Positions 1-11,936 of a stretch of DNA of 64,000 bases are shown one piece after another. The notes below the pieces were generated by a model, which saw only the letters and a list, made by a program, of their open reading frames with translations, was not told the origin of the DNA and did no database searches. Numbering within the stretch: position 1 is the first letter of the stretch; every line of letters begins with the position of its first letter. The stretch lies in assembly GCA_031841125.1 (NCBI GenBank), contig CM063113.1, positions 56,351,211 to 56,415,210 on the forward strand. Reading direction: 5' to 3'. The DNA comes from Acanthococcus lagerstroemiae. Lineage: Eukaryota; Arthropoda; Insecta; Hemiptera; Eriococcidae. Both the position numbers and the translations under genes were made by a program.

Positions 1-51
1 TTCTACATTATCTGAACTCTTCATTGAAAAAGTAATTTTTCTACCACAATC

Positions 52-119
52 ATGAGTGAAAAAGGAAGACGTCTGTGCGTTGTATGTCTGAATTCAGATA
101 CTTCGTTATCGTACTTCAG
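52..119 (+). CDS. THAP gene exon 1 (start codon, first CxxC)
   Basis: The ATG at 52 opens a frame of 22 codons plus two bases. It contains CVVC at residues 9-12, the first zinc-ligand pair of THAP domain 1, at the N-terminal position normal for the family. The exon ends at a strong donor, GTAAGT (120-125). The split codon AG|G gives the arginine before the FP pair in exon 2. No promoter element can be recognised in the 51 bases upstream. Confidence 0.7.
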
Positions 120-1428
120 GTAAGTCCTAATATATTTTAAAATTTTGCTTCAGGACTAGATTTTCACACTGTTTCGTCGTCGGTTTTCTGAATAACTCTA
201 TATTTATATGTTTATATGTTTTAAGCTACGAATAAAATGTGGTCACGTAATTATAATTTATAGGTTTCCGAAGAATGAAGAGAGGAGAAATAGATGGTTA
301 GAAGTTTGTTGTCTGAACAGCCCAATTCACTCAAATGCTACTATTTGCTGTCAACACTTTGATGCTGGTAGTTTTATAAACCCAGATGGAAGTCAATTAA
401 AGATACCCGACTGAAACATGATGCCATGCCAACTTCTTTTCTGGAACCAATGTGAGTTTATTTTACGAGCTCCATCTTTTACTTGTGGAACATAAGAAAA
501 TATGATACTAAAAATATAGTTCTCACTTATGATTGCCAGGATTGTAGCGGATATTCCTGGGAGACAACAGAGTGAACGAAATGTATGGTGTTTTATTTGT
601 GGTCCTACGGCAAACCTTCCTGACAATAGAGTTCGTTCATATCACAGGTCTGTGTTCTGTTTCGACGAATTTACATCAAATAACGTTATTCCGATCAATG
701 ATAAAAATGATTATCAGTATCCTACGCAGTCGCAGTTATTGTCAACGTGAAGAAACTATTTCATGAATTGAGACAAACTGTATTGAATAGTTCATTGTTT
801 TAGATTTCCCAAGGACGAACAAAATTGAAGTTTGCGGGGTGGAAAAATGTGTGGATATCAATTTGGATCACATACGTTTATGCAGCTCACATTTCTTGTC
901 AACGGACTTCATTGAGAATCGAAGAAGTGGAACACGATACCGTAAAGTGATTCAGTTCCTGTGTAAGCAACTGACAAAAGCTATTTATCTCAATGGAAGT
1001 GTGTGTTGCACTTTACTGAAAATAAGCTAAAGATTAAAATTGTCTTTCATTTGTTCCAGCTCACCTTGTCCCCCTGTGTTGCCAAGTTCCCCTATAAGTG
1101 TAGAAAGAACATGCAATCAACTGGGACAAGGAAATACGCTATCAAGCACGAAACATGAGGCACCATCTAACACGAAACATGAGACGCCATCAACTAGTCA
1201 AGAAAATAGTAAATTTTGAAGCTACCATTCAACCATAACATGAATAAGAAACTATTTTTATATATTTTCAACTCAAGTGTGACTTATTTTTTAGGTGGGG
1301 CATATCTTGACCGTTCGTACGCTTTCACCAGAGAAATAAAAATACTCGAAGATTACTTCAATATTTCAATGATATCACAACCCACCAAGTGCAGACCGCC
1401 CGAGGCGCCACACATTGCCTGCGTCTTG
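52..1428 (+). CDS. Tandem THAP-domain protein gene, 5' part, frameshifted as assembled
   Basis: Spliced plus-strand gene reconstructed from six exons: 52-119, 264-451, 540-647, 804-962, 1060-1208 and 1295 to about 1428. It encodes two successive THAP zinc fingers. THAP domains are C2CH, sequence-specific DNA-binding modules found in transcription and chromatin factors and in P-element-type transposases. Domain 1 has C9-x2-C12, then the FP pair, a W, C-x2-H about 38 residues on, and an AMPTSF motif matching the family's AVPTxF end. Domain 2 repeats the pattern (CFIC, FP, W, CSSH about 42 residues later, then a DSVP motif). In both domains the first intron falls between the H/F-R and the FP pair, which supports the model. 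Four single-base frame breaks are all explained by one missing A in an A run (399-401, 821-824, 843-847, 944-946). The gene runs into the satellite array, so its 3' end is unknown. It could be a live gene with consensus errors, or a pseudogene. The domain assignment is strong; the intactness is not. Confidence 0.7.
264..451 (+). CDS. THAP gene exon 2 (rest of THAP domain 1), one frame break
   Basis: The acceptor TTTATAG ends at 263. The exon encodes the FP pair, a conserved tryptophan (RNRWLEVC), the CCQHF ligand block and, after a shift of one base at the A run 399-401, the LKHDAMPTSF segment that closes a THAP domain. In the uncorrected frame a stop comes at 412-414. The donor is GTGAGT at 452. 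After the shift the phase joins exon 3 exactly (AT|G). Confidence 0.7.
540..647 (+). CDS. THAP gene exon 3 (linker and CxxC of THAP domain 2)
   Basis: The acceptor GATTGCCAG ends at 539. The exon encodes a linker of about 18 residues followed by CFIC, the first ligand pair of the second THAP domain, and ends SYH plus a split arginine codon. This is the same intron position as in domain 1. The donor (GTCTGT at 648) is weaker than the others; it is chosen because the phase and the domain pattern fit exactly. Confidence 0.65.
804..962 (+). CDS. THAP gene exon 4 (rest of THAP domain 2), three frame breaks
   Basis: The acceptor TGTTTTAG ends at 803. The exon carries FP, a tryptophan (GW), the CSSHF ligand block and a DSVP motif, in the order expected for a THAP domain. 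These pieces lie in three different frames. One missing A in each of the runs 821-824, 843-847 and 944-946 would join them. The donor is GTAAGC at 963, and its phase fits exon 5. Confidence 0.65.
1060..1208 (+). CDS. THAP gene exon 5 (low-complexity Pro/Ser/Thr linker)
   Basis: The acceptor TTGTTCCAG ends at 1059 and a GTAAAT donor-like site begins at 1209. The frame is open throughout and encodes a Pro/Ser/Thr-rich linker, typical of sequence downstream of THAP domains. A 24-bp imperfect tandem duplication (1145-1168 and 1169-1192) encodes two copies of an octapeptide, STKHEAPS and NTKHETPS. No domain is recognised. Confidence 0.55.
1295..1428 (+). CDS. THAP gene exon 6 (last recognisable exon before the satellite)
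   Basis: The acceptor ATTTTTTAG ends at 1294 and joins exon 5 in phase (A|GT, serine). The frame stays open across non-repeat sequence. A possible donor, GTAGGT, lies at 1429. If it is not used, the frame reads on into satellite sequence and stops at 1498-1500. I do not recognise a domain in this segment (it contains EIKILEDYF). Where the exon ends is uncertain. Confidence 0.45.
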
Positions 1429-1479
1429 GTAGGTCAGTCACCAGAGCAGTCCGAAGACAATTCAATTGTTAAGGCAGGA

Positions 1480-3743
1480 ATTATCAGTAGAAATTGCTGA
1501 TTTTTTTTTTGTGGAACTGCGTAAAAGGGCTAAAAATCAAGATTCGTTTCCAAATTGGAAATTTCCGGCCACCCAACCCCCTCCCTCCAATCAGAACTGC
1601 GAACTAATTATTCAGCTGACACTCTGAATTCTAATTGCTACGCCCATTATCAGTAGAAATTGCTGATTTTCTGTGTTGAACTGCCTCATGGGGTGAGGAA
1701 TCCAGATTTGTTTCCAAATTGAAAATTTCCGGTCACTTAACCCCCTCCCTTCCTTCTGAACTGCGAACTAATAATTCAGCTGACACTTTGAATTCCAATT
1801 GCTACGCCCATTATCGATAGAGATTGCTGATTTTTTGTGTGGAACTGCGTAATAGGACTAAAAATCCATATTCGTTTCCAAATTGAAAATTTCCGGTCAC
1901 TTGACCCCTTCCCACCATCCTGAGCTGCGCACTAATAGTTCAGCTGACATTTTGAATTCCAATTGCTACACCCATTATCAGCAGAAATTGCTGACTTTTT
2001 GTGTGGAACGTCGTCATCTGGGTAGAAATTAAGATTCGTTTCCAAATTGGATATTTCCGGCTACCTAACCCCCTCCGTCCCTTCTGAACTGGGAACGAGT
2101 GGTTCAAATGACACTTTGAATTCCAATTGCTACACCCATTATTGCTAGAATTTGCTGATTTCTTGTGCTGAACTGCCTCATGGGGTGAGGAATTCCGACC
2201 CGTTTCCAAATTGAAAATTTCCGGTCACTTAACCCTCTCCCTTCCTTCTGAACTGCGAACTAATAGTTCAGCTGACACTTTGCATTCCAATTGCTACGCT
2301 CATTATCGGTAGAAATTGCTGATTTTTTGTGTGGAACTGCATAATAGGACTAAGAATCCAGATTCGTTTCCAAATTAGAAATTTCCGGCCACCTAGCCCC
2401 CTCCATCTCTTCTGAACTGCGAACTAATTATTCAGCTGACACTTTGAATTCTAATTACTACACCCATTATCGGTAGAAATTGCTGATTTTTTGTGTGGAA
2501 CCTCGTCATCATGCTAAAAGTTAAGATTCGTTTCCAGATTGGAAATTTCCGGGCACCCAACCCCCTCCCTCCCTTCTGAACTGCGAAGTAATAGGTCAGC
2601 GGACAATTTGAATTCCAATTGCTACGACCATTATGAGTAGAAATTGCTGATTTTTTGTAAGGAACTTCTTCATGGAGCTGAAAATCCATATTCGTTTCCA
2701 AATTGATAATTTCCGATCACTCAACCCCCTCCCTCCCTTCCGAACTGCGAACTAATTATTCAGCTGACACTTTGAGTTCCAATTGCTACGCCCATTATCG
2801 GTAGAAATTGCTGATTTTTTGTGTGGAACCTCGTCATCCAGGTAAAAATCAAGATTGGTTTCCAAATTGGAAATTTCCGGCCACCTAACCCCCTCCCACC
2901 CATCAGAACTGCGAACTAATAGTTCAGCTGACGCATTGAATTCTTATTGCTACGCCCATTATCAGTAGAAATTGCTGAATTTTTGTGTTGAACTGCCTCA
3001 TGGGGCGGCAAATCCAGATTTGTTTCCAAATTGGAAATTTCCGGCCACCTAATCCCCTCCCACCTTTCAGAACTGCGTAGGAATTATTCAGCTGACACTT
3101 TGTATTCCAATTGCTACGCCCATTATCGATAAAAATTGCTGATTTTTTGTGTGGAACTTCGTAATGCAGCTCCAAATCAAGATTCGTTTCCAAATTGGAA
3201 ATTTCCGGCCACCTAATCCCCTCCCACCTTTCAGAACTGCGAAGGAATTATTCAGCTGACACTTTGAATTCCAATTGCTACGCCCATTATCGGTAGAAAT
3301 TGCTGATTTTTTGTGTGGAACTTCTTCATGGAGCTGAAAATCCATATTCGTTTCCAAATTGATAATTTCCGATCACTCAACCCCCTTCCACCTTTCAGAA
3401 CTGCGAAGGAATTATACAGCTGACACTTTGAATTCCAATTGCTACGCCCATCATCGGTAGAAATTGCTGATTTTTTGTGTGGAACTGCATAATAGGACTA
3501 AGAATCCAGATTCGTTTCCAAATTAGAAATTTCCGGCCACCTAACCCCCTCCATCCCTTCTGAACTGCGAACTAATTATTCAGCTGACACTTTGAATTTT
3601 AATTGCTAGGCCCATTATCAGTAGAAATTGCTGAATTTTTGTGTTGACCTGCCTCATCGGGCGACAAATCCAGATTTGTTTCCAAATTGGAAATTTCCGG
3701 CCACCTAACCCCGTCCCTCCCTTCAGAACTGCGAACTAATCAT
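1480..3743. repeat. Left edge of the array: diverged monomers
   Basis: About 14 monomers with many private substitutions and unusual class segments (for example TCTGGGTAGAAATTAAG near 2020 and TGCGTAAAAGGGCTA near 1520). Neighbouring monomers here differ visibly from each other and show no higher-order period, unlike the interior. Diverged edges with homogenised centres are typical of satellites evolving by unequal exchange. Confidence 0.85.
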
Positions 3744-6695
3744 TCAGCTGACACTTTGAATTCCAATTGCTACGCCCATTATCGGTAGAAATTGCTGATT
3801 TTTTGTGTGGAACTTCGTAATCCAGCTCCAAATCAAGATTCGTTTCCAAATTGGAAATTTCCGGCCACCTAATCCCCTCCCACCTTTCAGAACTGCGAAG
3901 GAATTATTCAGCTGACACTTTGAATTCCAATTGCTACGCCCATTATGAGTAGAAATTGCTGATTTTTTGTGTGGAACTTCGCAATCCAGCGCAAAATCAA
4001 GATTCGTTTCCAAATTGGAAATTTCCGGCCACCTAATCCTCTCCCACCTTTCAGAACTGCGAAGGAATTATTCAGCTGACACTTTGAATTCCAATTGCTA
4101 CGCCCATTATCGGTAGAAATTGCTGATTTTTTGTGTGGAACCTCGTCATCCAGCTAAAAATCATGATTGGTTTCCAAATTGGAAATTTCCGGCCACCTAA
4201 CCCCCTCCCTCCCTTGAGAACTGCGAACTAATTATTCAGCTGACACTTTGAATTCTAATTGCTACCCCCATTATGAGTAGAAATTGCTGATTTTTTGTGT
4301 GGAACTTCGTCATCATGCTAAAAATCCAGATTCGTTTCCAAATTGAAGATTTTCGGTCATTTAACCCTCTCCCTTCCTTCTGAACTGCGAACTAATAGTT
4401 CAGCTGACAATTTGAATTCTAATTGCTACGCCCATTATCAGTAGAAATTGCTGAATTTTTGTGTTGAACTGCCTCATGGGGCGACAAATCCAGATTTGTT
4501 TCCAAATTGGGAATTTCCGGCCACCAAACCCCGTCCCTCCCTTCAGAACTGCGAACTAATCATTCAGCTGACACTTTGAATTCCAATTGCTACGCCCATT
4601 ATCGGTAGAAATTGCTAATTTTTTGTGTGGAACGTCGTAATCCAGCTCCAAATCAGGATTCGTTTCCAAATTGGAAATTTCCGGCCACCCAATCCCCTCC
4701 CACCTTTCAGAACTGCGAAGGAATTATTCAGCTGACACTTTGAATTCCAATTGCTACGCCCATCATCGGTAGAAATTGCTGATTTTTCGTGTGGAACTGC
4801 ATAATAGGACTAAGAATCCAGATTCGTTTCCAAATTAGAAATTTCCGGCCACCTAACCCCCTCCATCCCTTCTGAACTGCGAACTAATTATTCAGCTGAC
4901 ACTTTGAATTCTAATTGCTACGCCCATTATCAGTAGAAATTGCTGAATTTTTGTGTTGAACTGCCTCATGGGGTGACAAATCCAGATTTGTTTCCAAATT
5001 GGAAATTTCCGGCCACCTAACCCCGTCCCTCCCTTCAGAACTGCGAACTTATTCTTCAGCTGACACTTTGAATTCTAATTGCTACGCCCATTATCGGTAG
5101 AAATTGCTGATTTTTTGTGTGGAACCTCGTCATCCAGCTAAAAATCATGATTGGTTTCCAAATTGGAAATATCCGGCCACCTAACCCCCTCCCTCCCTTG
5201 AGAACTGCGAACTAATTATTCAGCTGACACTTTGAATTCCAATTGCTACGCCCATTATCGGTAGAAATTGCTGATTTTTTGTGTGGAACTTCGTAATCCA
5301 GCTCCAAATCAAGATTCGTTTCCAAATTGGAAATTTCCGGCCACCTAATCCCCTCCCACCTTTCAGAACTGCGAAGGAATTATTCAGCTGACACTTTGAA
5401 TTCCAATTGCTACGCCCATTATGAGTAGAAATTGCTGATTTTTTGTGTGGAACTTCGCAATCCAGCGCAAAATCAAGATTCGTTTCCAAATTGGAAATTT
5501 CCGGCCACCTAATCCTCTCCCACCTTTCAGAACTGCGAAGGAATTATTCAGCTGACACTTTGAATTCCAATTGCTACGCCCATTATCGGTAGAAATTGCT
5601 GATTTTTTGTGTGGAACCTCGTCATCCAGCTAAAAATCATGATTGGTTTCCAAATTGGAAATTTCCGGCCACCTAACCCCCTCCCTCCCTTGAGAACTGC
5701 GAACTAATTATTCAGCTGACACTTTGAATTCTAATTGCTACCCCCATTATGAGTAGAAATTGCTGATTTTTTGTGTGGAACTTCGTCATCATGCTAAAAA
5801 TCCAGATTCGTTTCCAAATTGAAGATTTTCGGTCATTTAACCCTCTCCCTTCCTTCTGAACTGCGAACTAATAGTTCAGCTGACAATTTGAATTCTAATT
5901 GCTACGCCCATTATCAGTAGAAATTGCTGAATTTTTGTGTTGAACTGCCTCATGGGGCGACAAATCCAGATTTGTTTCCAAATTGGGAATTTCCGGCCAC
6001 CAAACCCCGTCCCTCCCTTCAGAACTGCGAACTAATCATTCAGCTGACACTTTGAATTCCAATTGCTACGCCCATTATCGGTAGAAATTGCTAATTTTTT
6101 GTGTGGAACGTCGTAATCCAGCTCCAAATCAGGATTCGTTTCCAAATTGGAAATTTCCGGCCACCCAATCCCCTCCCACCTTTCAGAACTGGGAAGGAAT
6201 TATTCAGCTGACACTTTGAATTCCAATTGCTACGCCCATCATCGGTAGAAATTGCTGATTTTTCGTGTGGAACTGCATAATAGGACTAAGAATCCAGATT
6301 CGTTTCCAAATTAGAAATTTCCGGCCACCTAACCCCCTCCATCCCTTCTGAACTGCGAACTAATTATTCAGCTGACACTTTGAATTCTAATTGCTACGCC
6401 CATTATCAGTAGAAATTGCTGAATTTTTGTGTTGAACTGCCTCATGGGGTGACAAATCCAGATTTGTTTCCAAATTGGAAATTTCCGGCCACCTAACCCC
6501 GTCCCTCCCTTCAGAACTGCGAACTTATTCTTCAGCTGACACTTTGAATTCTAATTGCTACGCCCATTATCGGTAGAAATTGCTGATTTTTTGTGTGGAA
6601 CCTCGTCATCCAGCTAAAAATCATGATTGGTTTCCAAATTGGAAATATCCGGCCACCTAACCCCCTCCCTCCCTTGAGAACTGCGAACTAATTAT
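3744..6695. repeat. Two tandem 9-mer higher-order repeats (2 x 1476 bp)
   Basis: Units 3744-5219 and 5220-6695 are nearly identical by eye. The monomer order in each is A, A' (TTCGCAATCCAGCGC), E, F, C, G-like (with TTGCTAATTTTTT), B, C (GGGTGAC), E (with GAAATATCCGG). Shared private variants across both units show that the 9-mer, not the single monomer, was the unit of duplication. Confidence 0.88.
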
Positions 6696-9600
6696 TCAGC
6701 TGACACTTTGAATTCCAATTGCTACGCCCATTATCGGTAGAAATTGCTGATTTTTTGTGTGGAACTTCGTAATCCAGCTCCAAAACAAGATTCGTTTCCA
6801 AATTGGAAATTTCCGGCCACCTAATCCCCTCCCACCTTTCAGAACTGCGAAGGAATTATTCAGCTGACACTTTGAATTCCAATTGCTACCCCCATTATCA
6901 GTAGAAATTGCTGATTTTTTCTGTGGAACTTCGTCATCATGCTAAAAATCTAGATTCGTTTCCAAATTGAAGATTTTCGGTCATTTAACCCTCTCCCTTC
7001 CTTCTGAACTGCGAACTAATAGTTCAGCTGACAATTTGAATTCTAATTGCTACGCCCATTATCAGTAGAAACTGCTGAATTTTTGTGTTGAATTGCCTCA
7101 TGGGGCGACAAATCCAGATTTGTTTCCAAATTTGAAATTTCCTGCTACCTAACCCCTCCCACCCTTCAGAACTGCGAACTAATCATTCAGCTGACACTTT
7201 GAACTCCAATTGCTACGCCCATTATCGGTAGAAATTGCTGATTTTTTGTGTGGTACTTCGTAATCCAGCTCCAAATCAAGATCCGTTTCCAAATTGGAAA
7301 TTTCCGGCCACCTAATCCCCTCCCACCTTTCAGAACTGCGAAGGAATTATACAGCTGACACTTTGAATTCCAATTGCTACGCCGATTATGAGTAGAAATT
7401 GCTGATTTCTTGTAAGGAACTTCTTCATGGAGCTGAAAATCCATATTCGTTTCCAAATTGATAATTTCCGATCACTCAACCCCCTCCCTCCCTACCGAAC
7501 TGCGAACTAATCATTCAGCTGACACTTTGAATTCCAATTGCTACGCCCATCATCGGTAGAAATTGCTGATTTTTTGTGTGGAACTGCATAATAGGACTAA
7601 GAATCCAGATTCCTTTCCAAATTAGAAATTTCCGGCCACCTAACCCCCTCCATCCCTTCTGAACTTCGAACTAATTATTCAGCTGACACTTTGAATTCTA
7701 ATTGCTACGCCCATTATCAGTAGAAATTGCTGAATTTTTGTGTTGAACTGCCTCATGGGGCGACAAATCCAGATTTGTTTCCAAATTGGAAATTTCCGGC
7801 CACCTAACCCCGTCCCTTTCTTCAGAACTGCGAACTAATCATTCAGCTGACACTTTGAATTCCAATTGCTACGCTCATTATCGGTAGAAATTGCTGATTT
7901 TTTGTGTGGAACTTCGTAATCCAGCTCCAAATCAAGATTCGTTTCCAAATTGGAGATTTCCGGCCACCTAATCCCCTCCCACCTTTCAGAACTGCGAAGG
8001 AATTATTCAGCTGACACTTTGAATTCCAATTGCTACGCCCATTATCGGTAGAAATTGCTGATTTCTTGTAAGGAACTTCTTCATGGAGCTGAAAATCCAT
8101 ATTCGTTTCCAAATTGATAATTTCCGATCACTCAACCCCCTCCCTCCCTACCGAACTGCGAACTAATCATTCAGCTGACACTTTGAATTCCAATTGCTAC
8201 GCCCATCATCGGTAGAAATTGCTGATTTTTTGTGTGGAACTTCGTAATCCAGCTCCAAATCAAGATTCGTTTCCAAATTGGAAATTTCCGGCCATCTAAT
8301 CCCCTCCCACCTTTCAGAACTGCGAAGATGTATTCAGCTGACACTTTGAATTCCAATTGCTACGCCGATTATGAGTAGAAATTGCTGATTTTTTGTAAGG
8401 AACTTCTTCATGGAGCTGAAAATCCATATTCGTTTCCAAATTGGAAATTTCCGGCCACCCAATCCCCTCCCACCTTTCAGAACTGCGAAGGAATTATTCA
8501 GCTGACACTTTGAATTCCAATTGCTACGCCCATTATCGGCAGAAATTGCTGATTTTTTGTGTGGAACTTCGTCATCATGCTAAAAATCCAGATTCGTTTC
8601 CAAATTGAAGATTTTCGGTCATTTAACCCTCTCCCTTCCTTCTGAACTGCGAACTAATAGTTCAGCTGACAATTTGAATTCTAATTGCTACGCCCATTAT
8701 CAGTAGAAATTGCTGAATTTTTGTGTTGAACTGCCTCATGGGGCGACAAATCCAGATTTGTTTCCAAATTGGAAATTTCCGGCCACCTAACCCCGTCCCT
8801 CCCTTCAGAACTGCGAACTAATCATTCAGCTGACACTTTGAATTCCAATTGCTACGCTCATTATCGGTAGAAATTGCTGATTTTTTGTGTGGAACTTCGT
8901 AATCCAGCTCCAAATCAAGATTCGTTTCCAAATTGGAAATTTCCGGCCACCTAATCCCCTCCCACCTTTCAGAACTGCGAAGATTTATTCAGCTGACACT
9001 TTGAATTCCAATTGCTACGCCGATTATGAGTAGAAATTGCTGATTTTTTGTAAGGAACTTCTTCATGGAGCTGAAAATCCATATTCGTTTCCAAATTGAT
9101 AATTTCCGATCACTCAACTCCCTCCCTCCTTTCCGAACTGCGAACTAATCATTCAGCTGACACTTTGAATTCCAATTGCTACGCCCATTATCGGTAGAAA
9201 TTGCTGATTTTTGTGTGGAACTTCGTAATCCAGCTCCAAATCAAGATTCGTTTCCAAATTGGAAATTTCCGGCCACCTAATCCCCTCCCACCTTTCAGAA
9301 CTGCGAAGGAATTATTCAGCTGACACTTTGAATTCCAATTGCTACGCCCATTATGAGTAGAAATTGCTGATTTTGTGTGTGGAACTTCGTAATCCAGCTC
9401 CAAATCAAGATTCGTTTCCAAATTGGAAATTTCCGGCCACCTAATCCCCTTCCACCTTTCAGAACTGCGAAGGAATTATTCAGCTGACACTTTGAATTCC
9501 AATTGCTACGCCCATTATCGGTAGAAATTGCTGATTTTTTGTGTGGAACTTCGTAATCCAGCTCCAAAACAAGATTCGTTTCCAAATTGGAAATTTCCGG

Positions 9601-11936
9601 CCACCTAATCCCCTCCCACCTTTCAGAACTGCGAAGGAATTATTCAGCTGACACTTTGAATTCCAATTGCTACCCCCATTATCAGTAGAAATTGCTGATT
9701 TTTTCTGTGGAACTTCGTCATCATGCTAAAAATCTAGATTCGTTTCCAAATTGAAGATTTTCGGTCATTTAACCCTCTCCCTTCCTTCTGAACTGCGAAC
9801 TAATAGTTCAGCTGACAATTTGAATTCTAATTGCTACGCCCATTATCAGTAGAAATTGCTGAATTTTTGTGTTGAATTGCCTCATGGGGCGACAAATCCA
9901 GATTTGTTTCCAAATTTGAAATTTCCGTTTACCTAACCCCCTCCCACCCTTCAGAACTGCGAACTAATCATTAGGCTGACACTTTGAACTCCAATTGCTA
10001 CGCCCATCATCGGTAGAAATTGCTGATTTTTTGTGTGGAACTTCGTAATCCAGCTCCAAATCAAGATTCGTTTCCAAATTGGAAATTTCCGGCCACCTAA
10101 TCCCCTCCCACCTTTCAGAACTGCGAAGATTTGTTCAGCTGACACTTTGAATTCCAATTGCTACGCCGATTATGAGTAGAAATTGCTGATTTTTTGTAAG
10201 GAACTTCTTCATGGAGCTGAAAATCCATATTCGTTTCCAAATTGATAATTTCCGATCACTCAACTCCCTCCCTCCCTTCCGAACTGCGAACTAATCATTC
10301 AGCTGACACTTTGAATTCCAATTGCTACGCCCATTATCGGCAGAAATTGCTGACTTTTTGTGTGGAACGTCGTAATCCAGCTCAAAATCAAGATTCGTTT
10401 CCAAATTGGAAATTTCCGGCCACCCAACCCCCTCCCACCTTTCAGAACTGCGAAGGAATTATACAGCTGACATTTTGAATTCCAATTGCTACGCCCATCA
10501 TCGGTAGAAATTGCTGATTTTTTGTGTGGAACTGCGTAATAGGACTAAGAATCCAGATTCGTTTCCAAATTAGAAATTTCCGGCCACCTAACCCCATCCC
10601 TCCCTTCAGAACTGCAAACTAATCATTCAGCTGACACTTTGAATTCCAATTGCTACGCCCATTATCGGTAGAAATTGCTGATTTTTTGTGTGGAACTTCG
10701 TAATCCAGCTCAAAATCAAGATTCGTTTCCAAATTGGAAATTTCCGGCCACCTAATCCCCTCTCACCTTTCAGAACTGCGAAGGAATTATTCAGCTGACA
10801 CTTTGAATTCCAATTGCTACGCCCATTATGAGTAGAAATTGCTGATTTTTTGTGTGGAACTTCGTAATCCAGCTCAAAATCAAGATTCGTTTCCAAATTG
10901 GAAATTTCCGGCCACCTAATCCCCTCCCACCTTTCAGAACTGTGAAGGAATTATTCAGCTGACACTTTGAATTCCAATTGCTACACCCATTATCGGTAGA
11001 AATTGCTGATTTTTTGTGTGGTACTTCGTAATCCAGCTCCAAATCAAGATTCGTTTCCAAATTGGAAATTTCCGGCCACCTAATCCCCTCCCACCTTTCA
11101 GAACTGCGAAGGAATTATTCAGCTGACACTTTGAATTCCAATTGCTACGCCCATTATCGGTAGAAATTGCTGATTTTTTGTGTGGAACTTCGTAATCCAG
11201 CTCAAAATCAAGATTCGTTTCCAAATGGGAAATTTCCGGCCACCCAACCCCTCCCACCTTTCAGAACTGCGAAGGAATTATACAGCTGACACTTTGAATT
11301 CCAATTGCTACGCCCAACATCGGTAGAAATTGCTGATTTTTTGTGTGGAACTGCATAATAGGACTAAGAATCCAGATTCGTTTCCAAATTAGAAATTTCC
11401 GGCCACCTAACCCCCTCCATCCCTTCTGAACTGCGAACTAATTATTCAGCTGACACTTTGAATTCCAATTGCTACGCCCATTATCGGTAGAAAGTGCTGA
11501 TTTTTGGTGTGGAACTTCGTAATCCAGCTCCAAATCAAGATTCGTTTCCAAATTGGAAATTTCCGGCCACCTAATCCCCTCCCACCTTTCAGAACTGCGA
11601 AGGAATTATTCAGCTGACACTTTGAATTCCAATTGCTACGCCATTATGAGTAGAAATTGATGATTTTTTGTGTGGAACTTCGTAATCCAGCTAAAAATCA
11701 TGATTGGTTTCCAAATTGGAAATTTCCGGCCACCTAACCCTCTCCCTCCCTTCAGAACTGCGAACTAATTATTCAGCTGACACTTTGAATTCTAATTGCT
11801 ACGCCCATTATCAGTAGAAATTGCTGAATTTTTGTGTTGAACTGCCTCATGGGGCGACAAATCCAGATTTGTTTCCAAATTGGAAATTTCCGGCCACCTA
11901 ACCCCGTCCCTCCCTTCAGAACTGCGAACTAATCAT
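6696..11936. repeat. Mosaic array block, paralogous to 21451-31006
   Basis: About 32 monomers in an irregular class order with D-class units (GTAAGGAACTTCTTCATGG) recurring. Its copy lies at 21451-31006 and is split there by the transposon. Offsets between the copies are +14755 before the insertion point (8400), then +18904, +19068 and +19070 after it. The steps correspond to insertion of the element and gain or loss of whole monomers. The paralogous empty site for the transposon is 8400-8403. Confidence 0.82.
8400..8403 (+). other. Paralogous empty target site of the transposon
   Basis: The sequence around 8170-8635 matches 22926-23158 joined to 27799-28030 with one copy of GAAC and no insertion. 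This gives the pre-insertion state within the same window. Confidence 0.8.
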
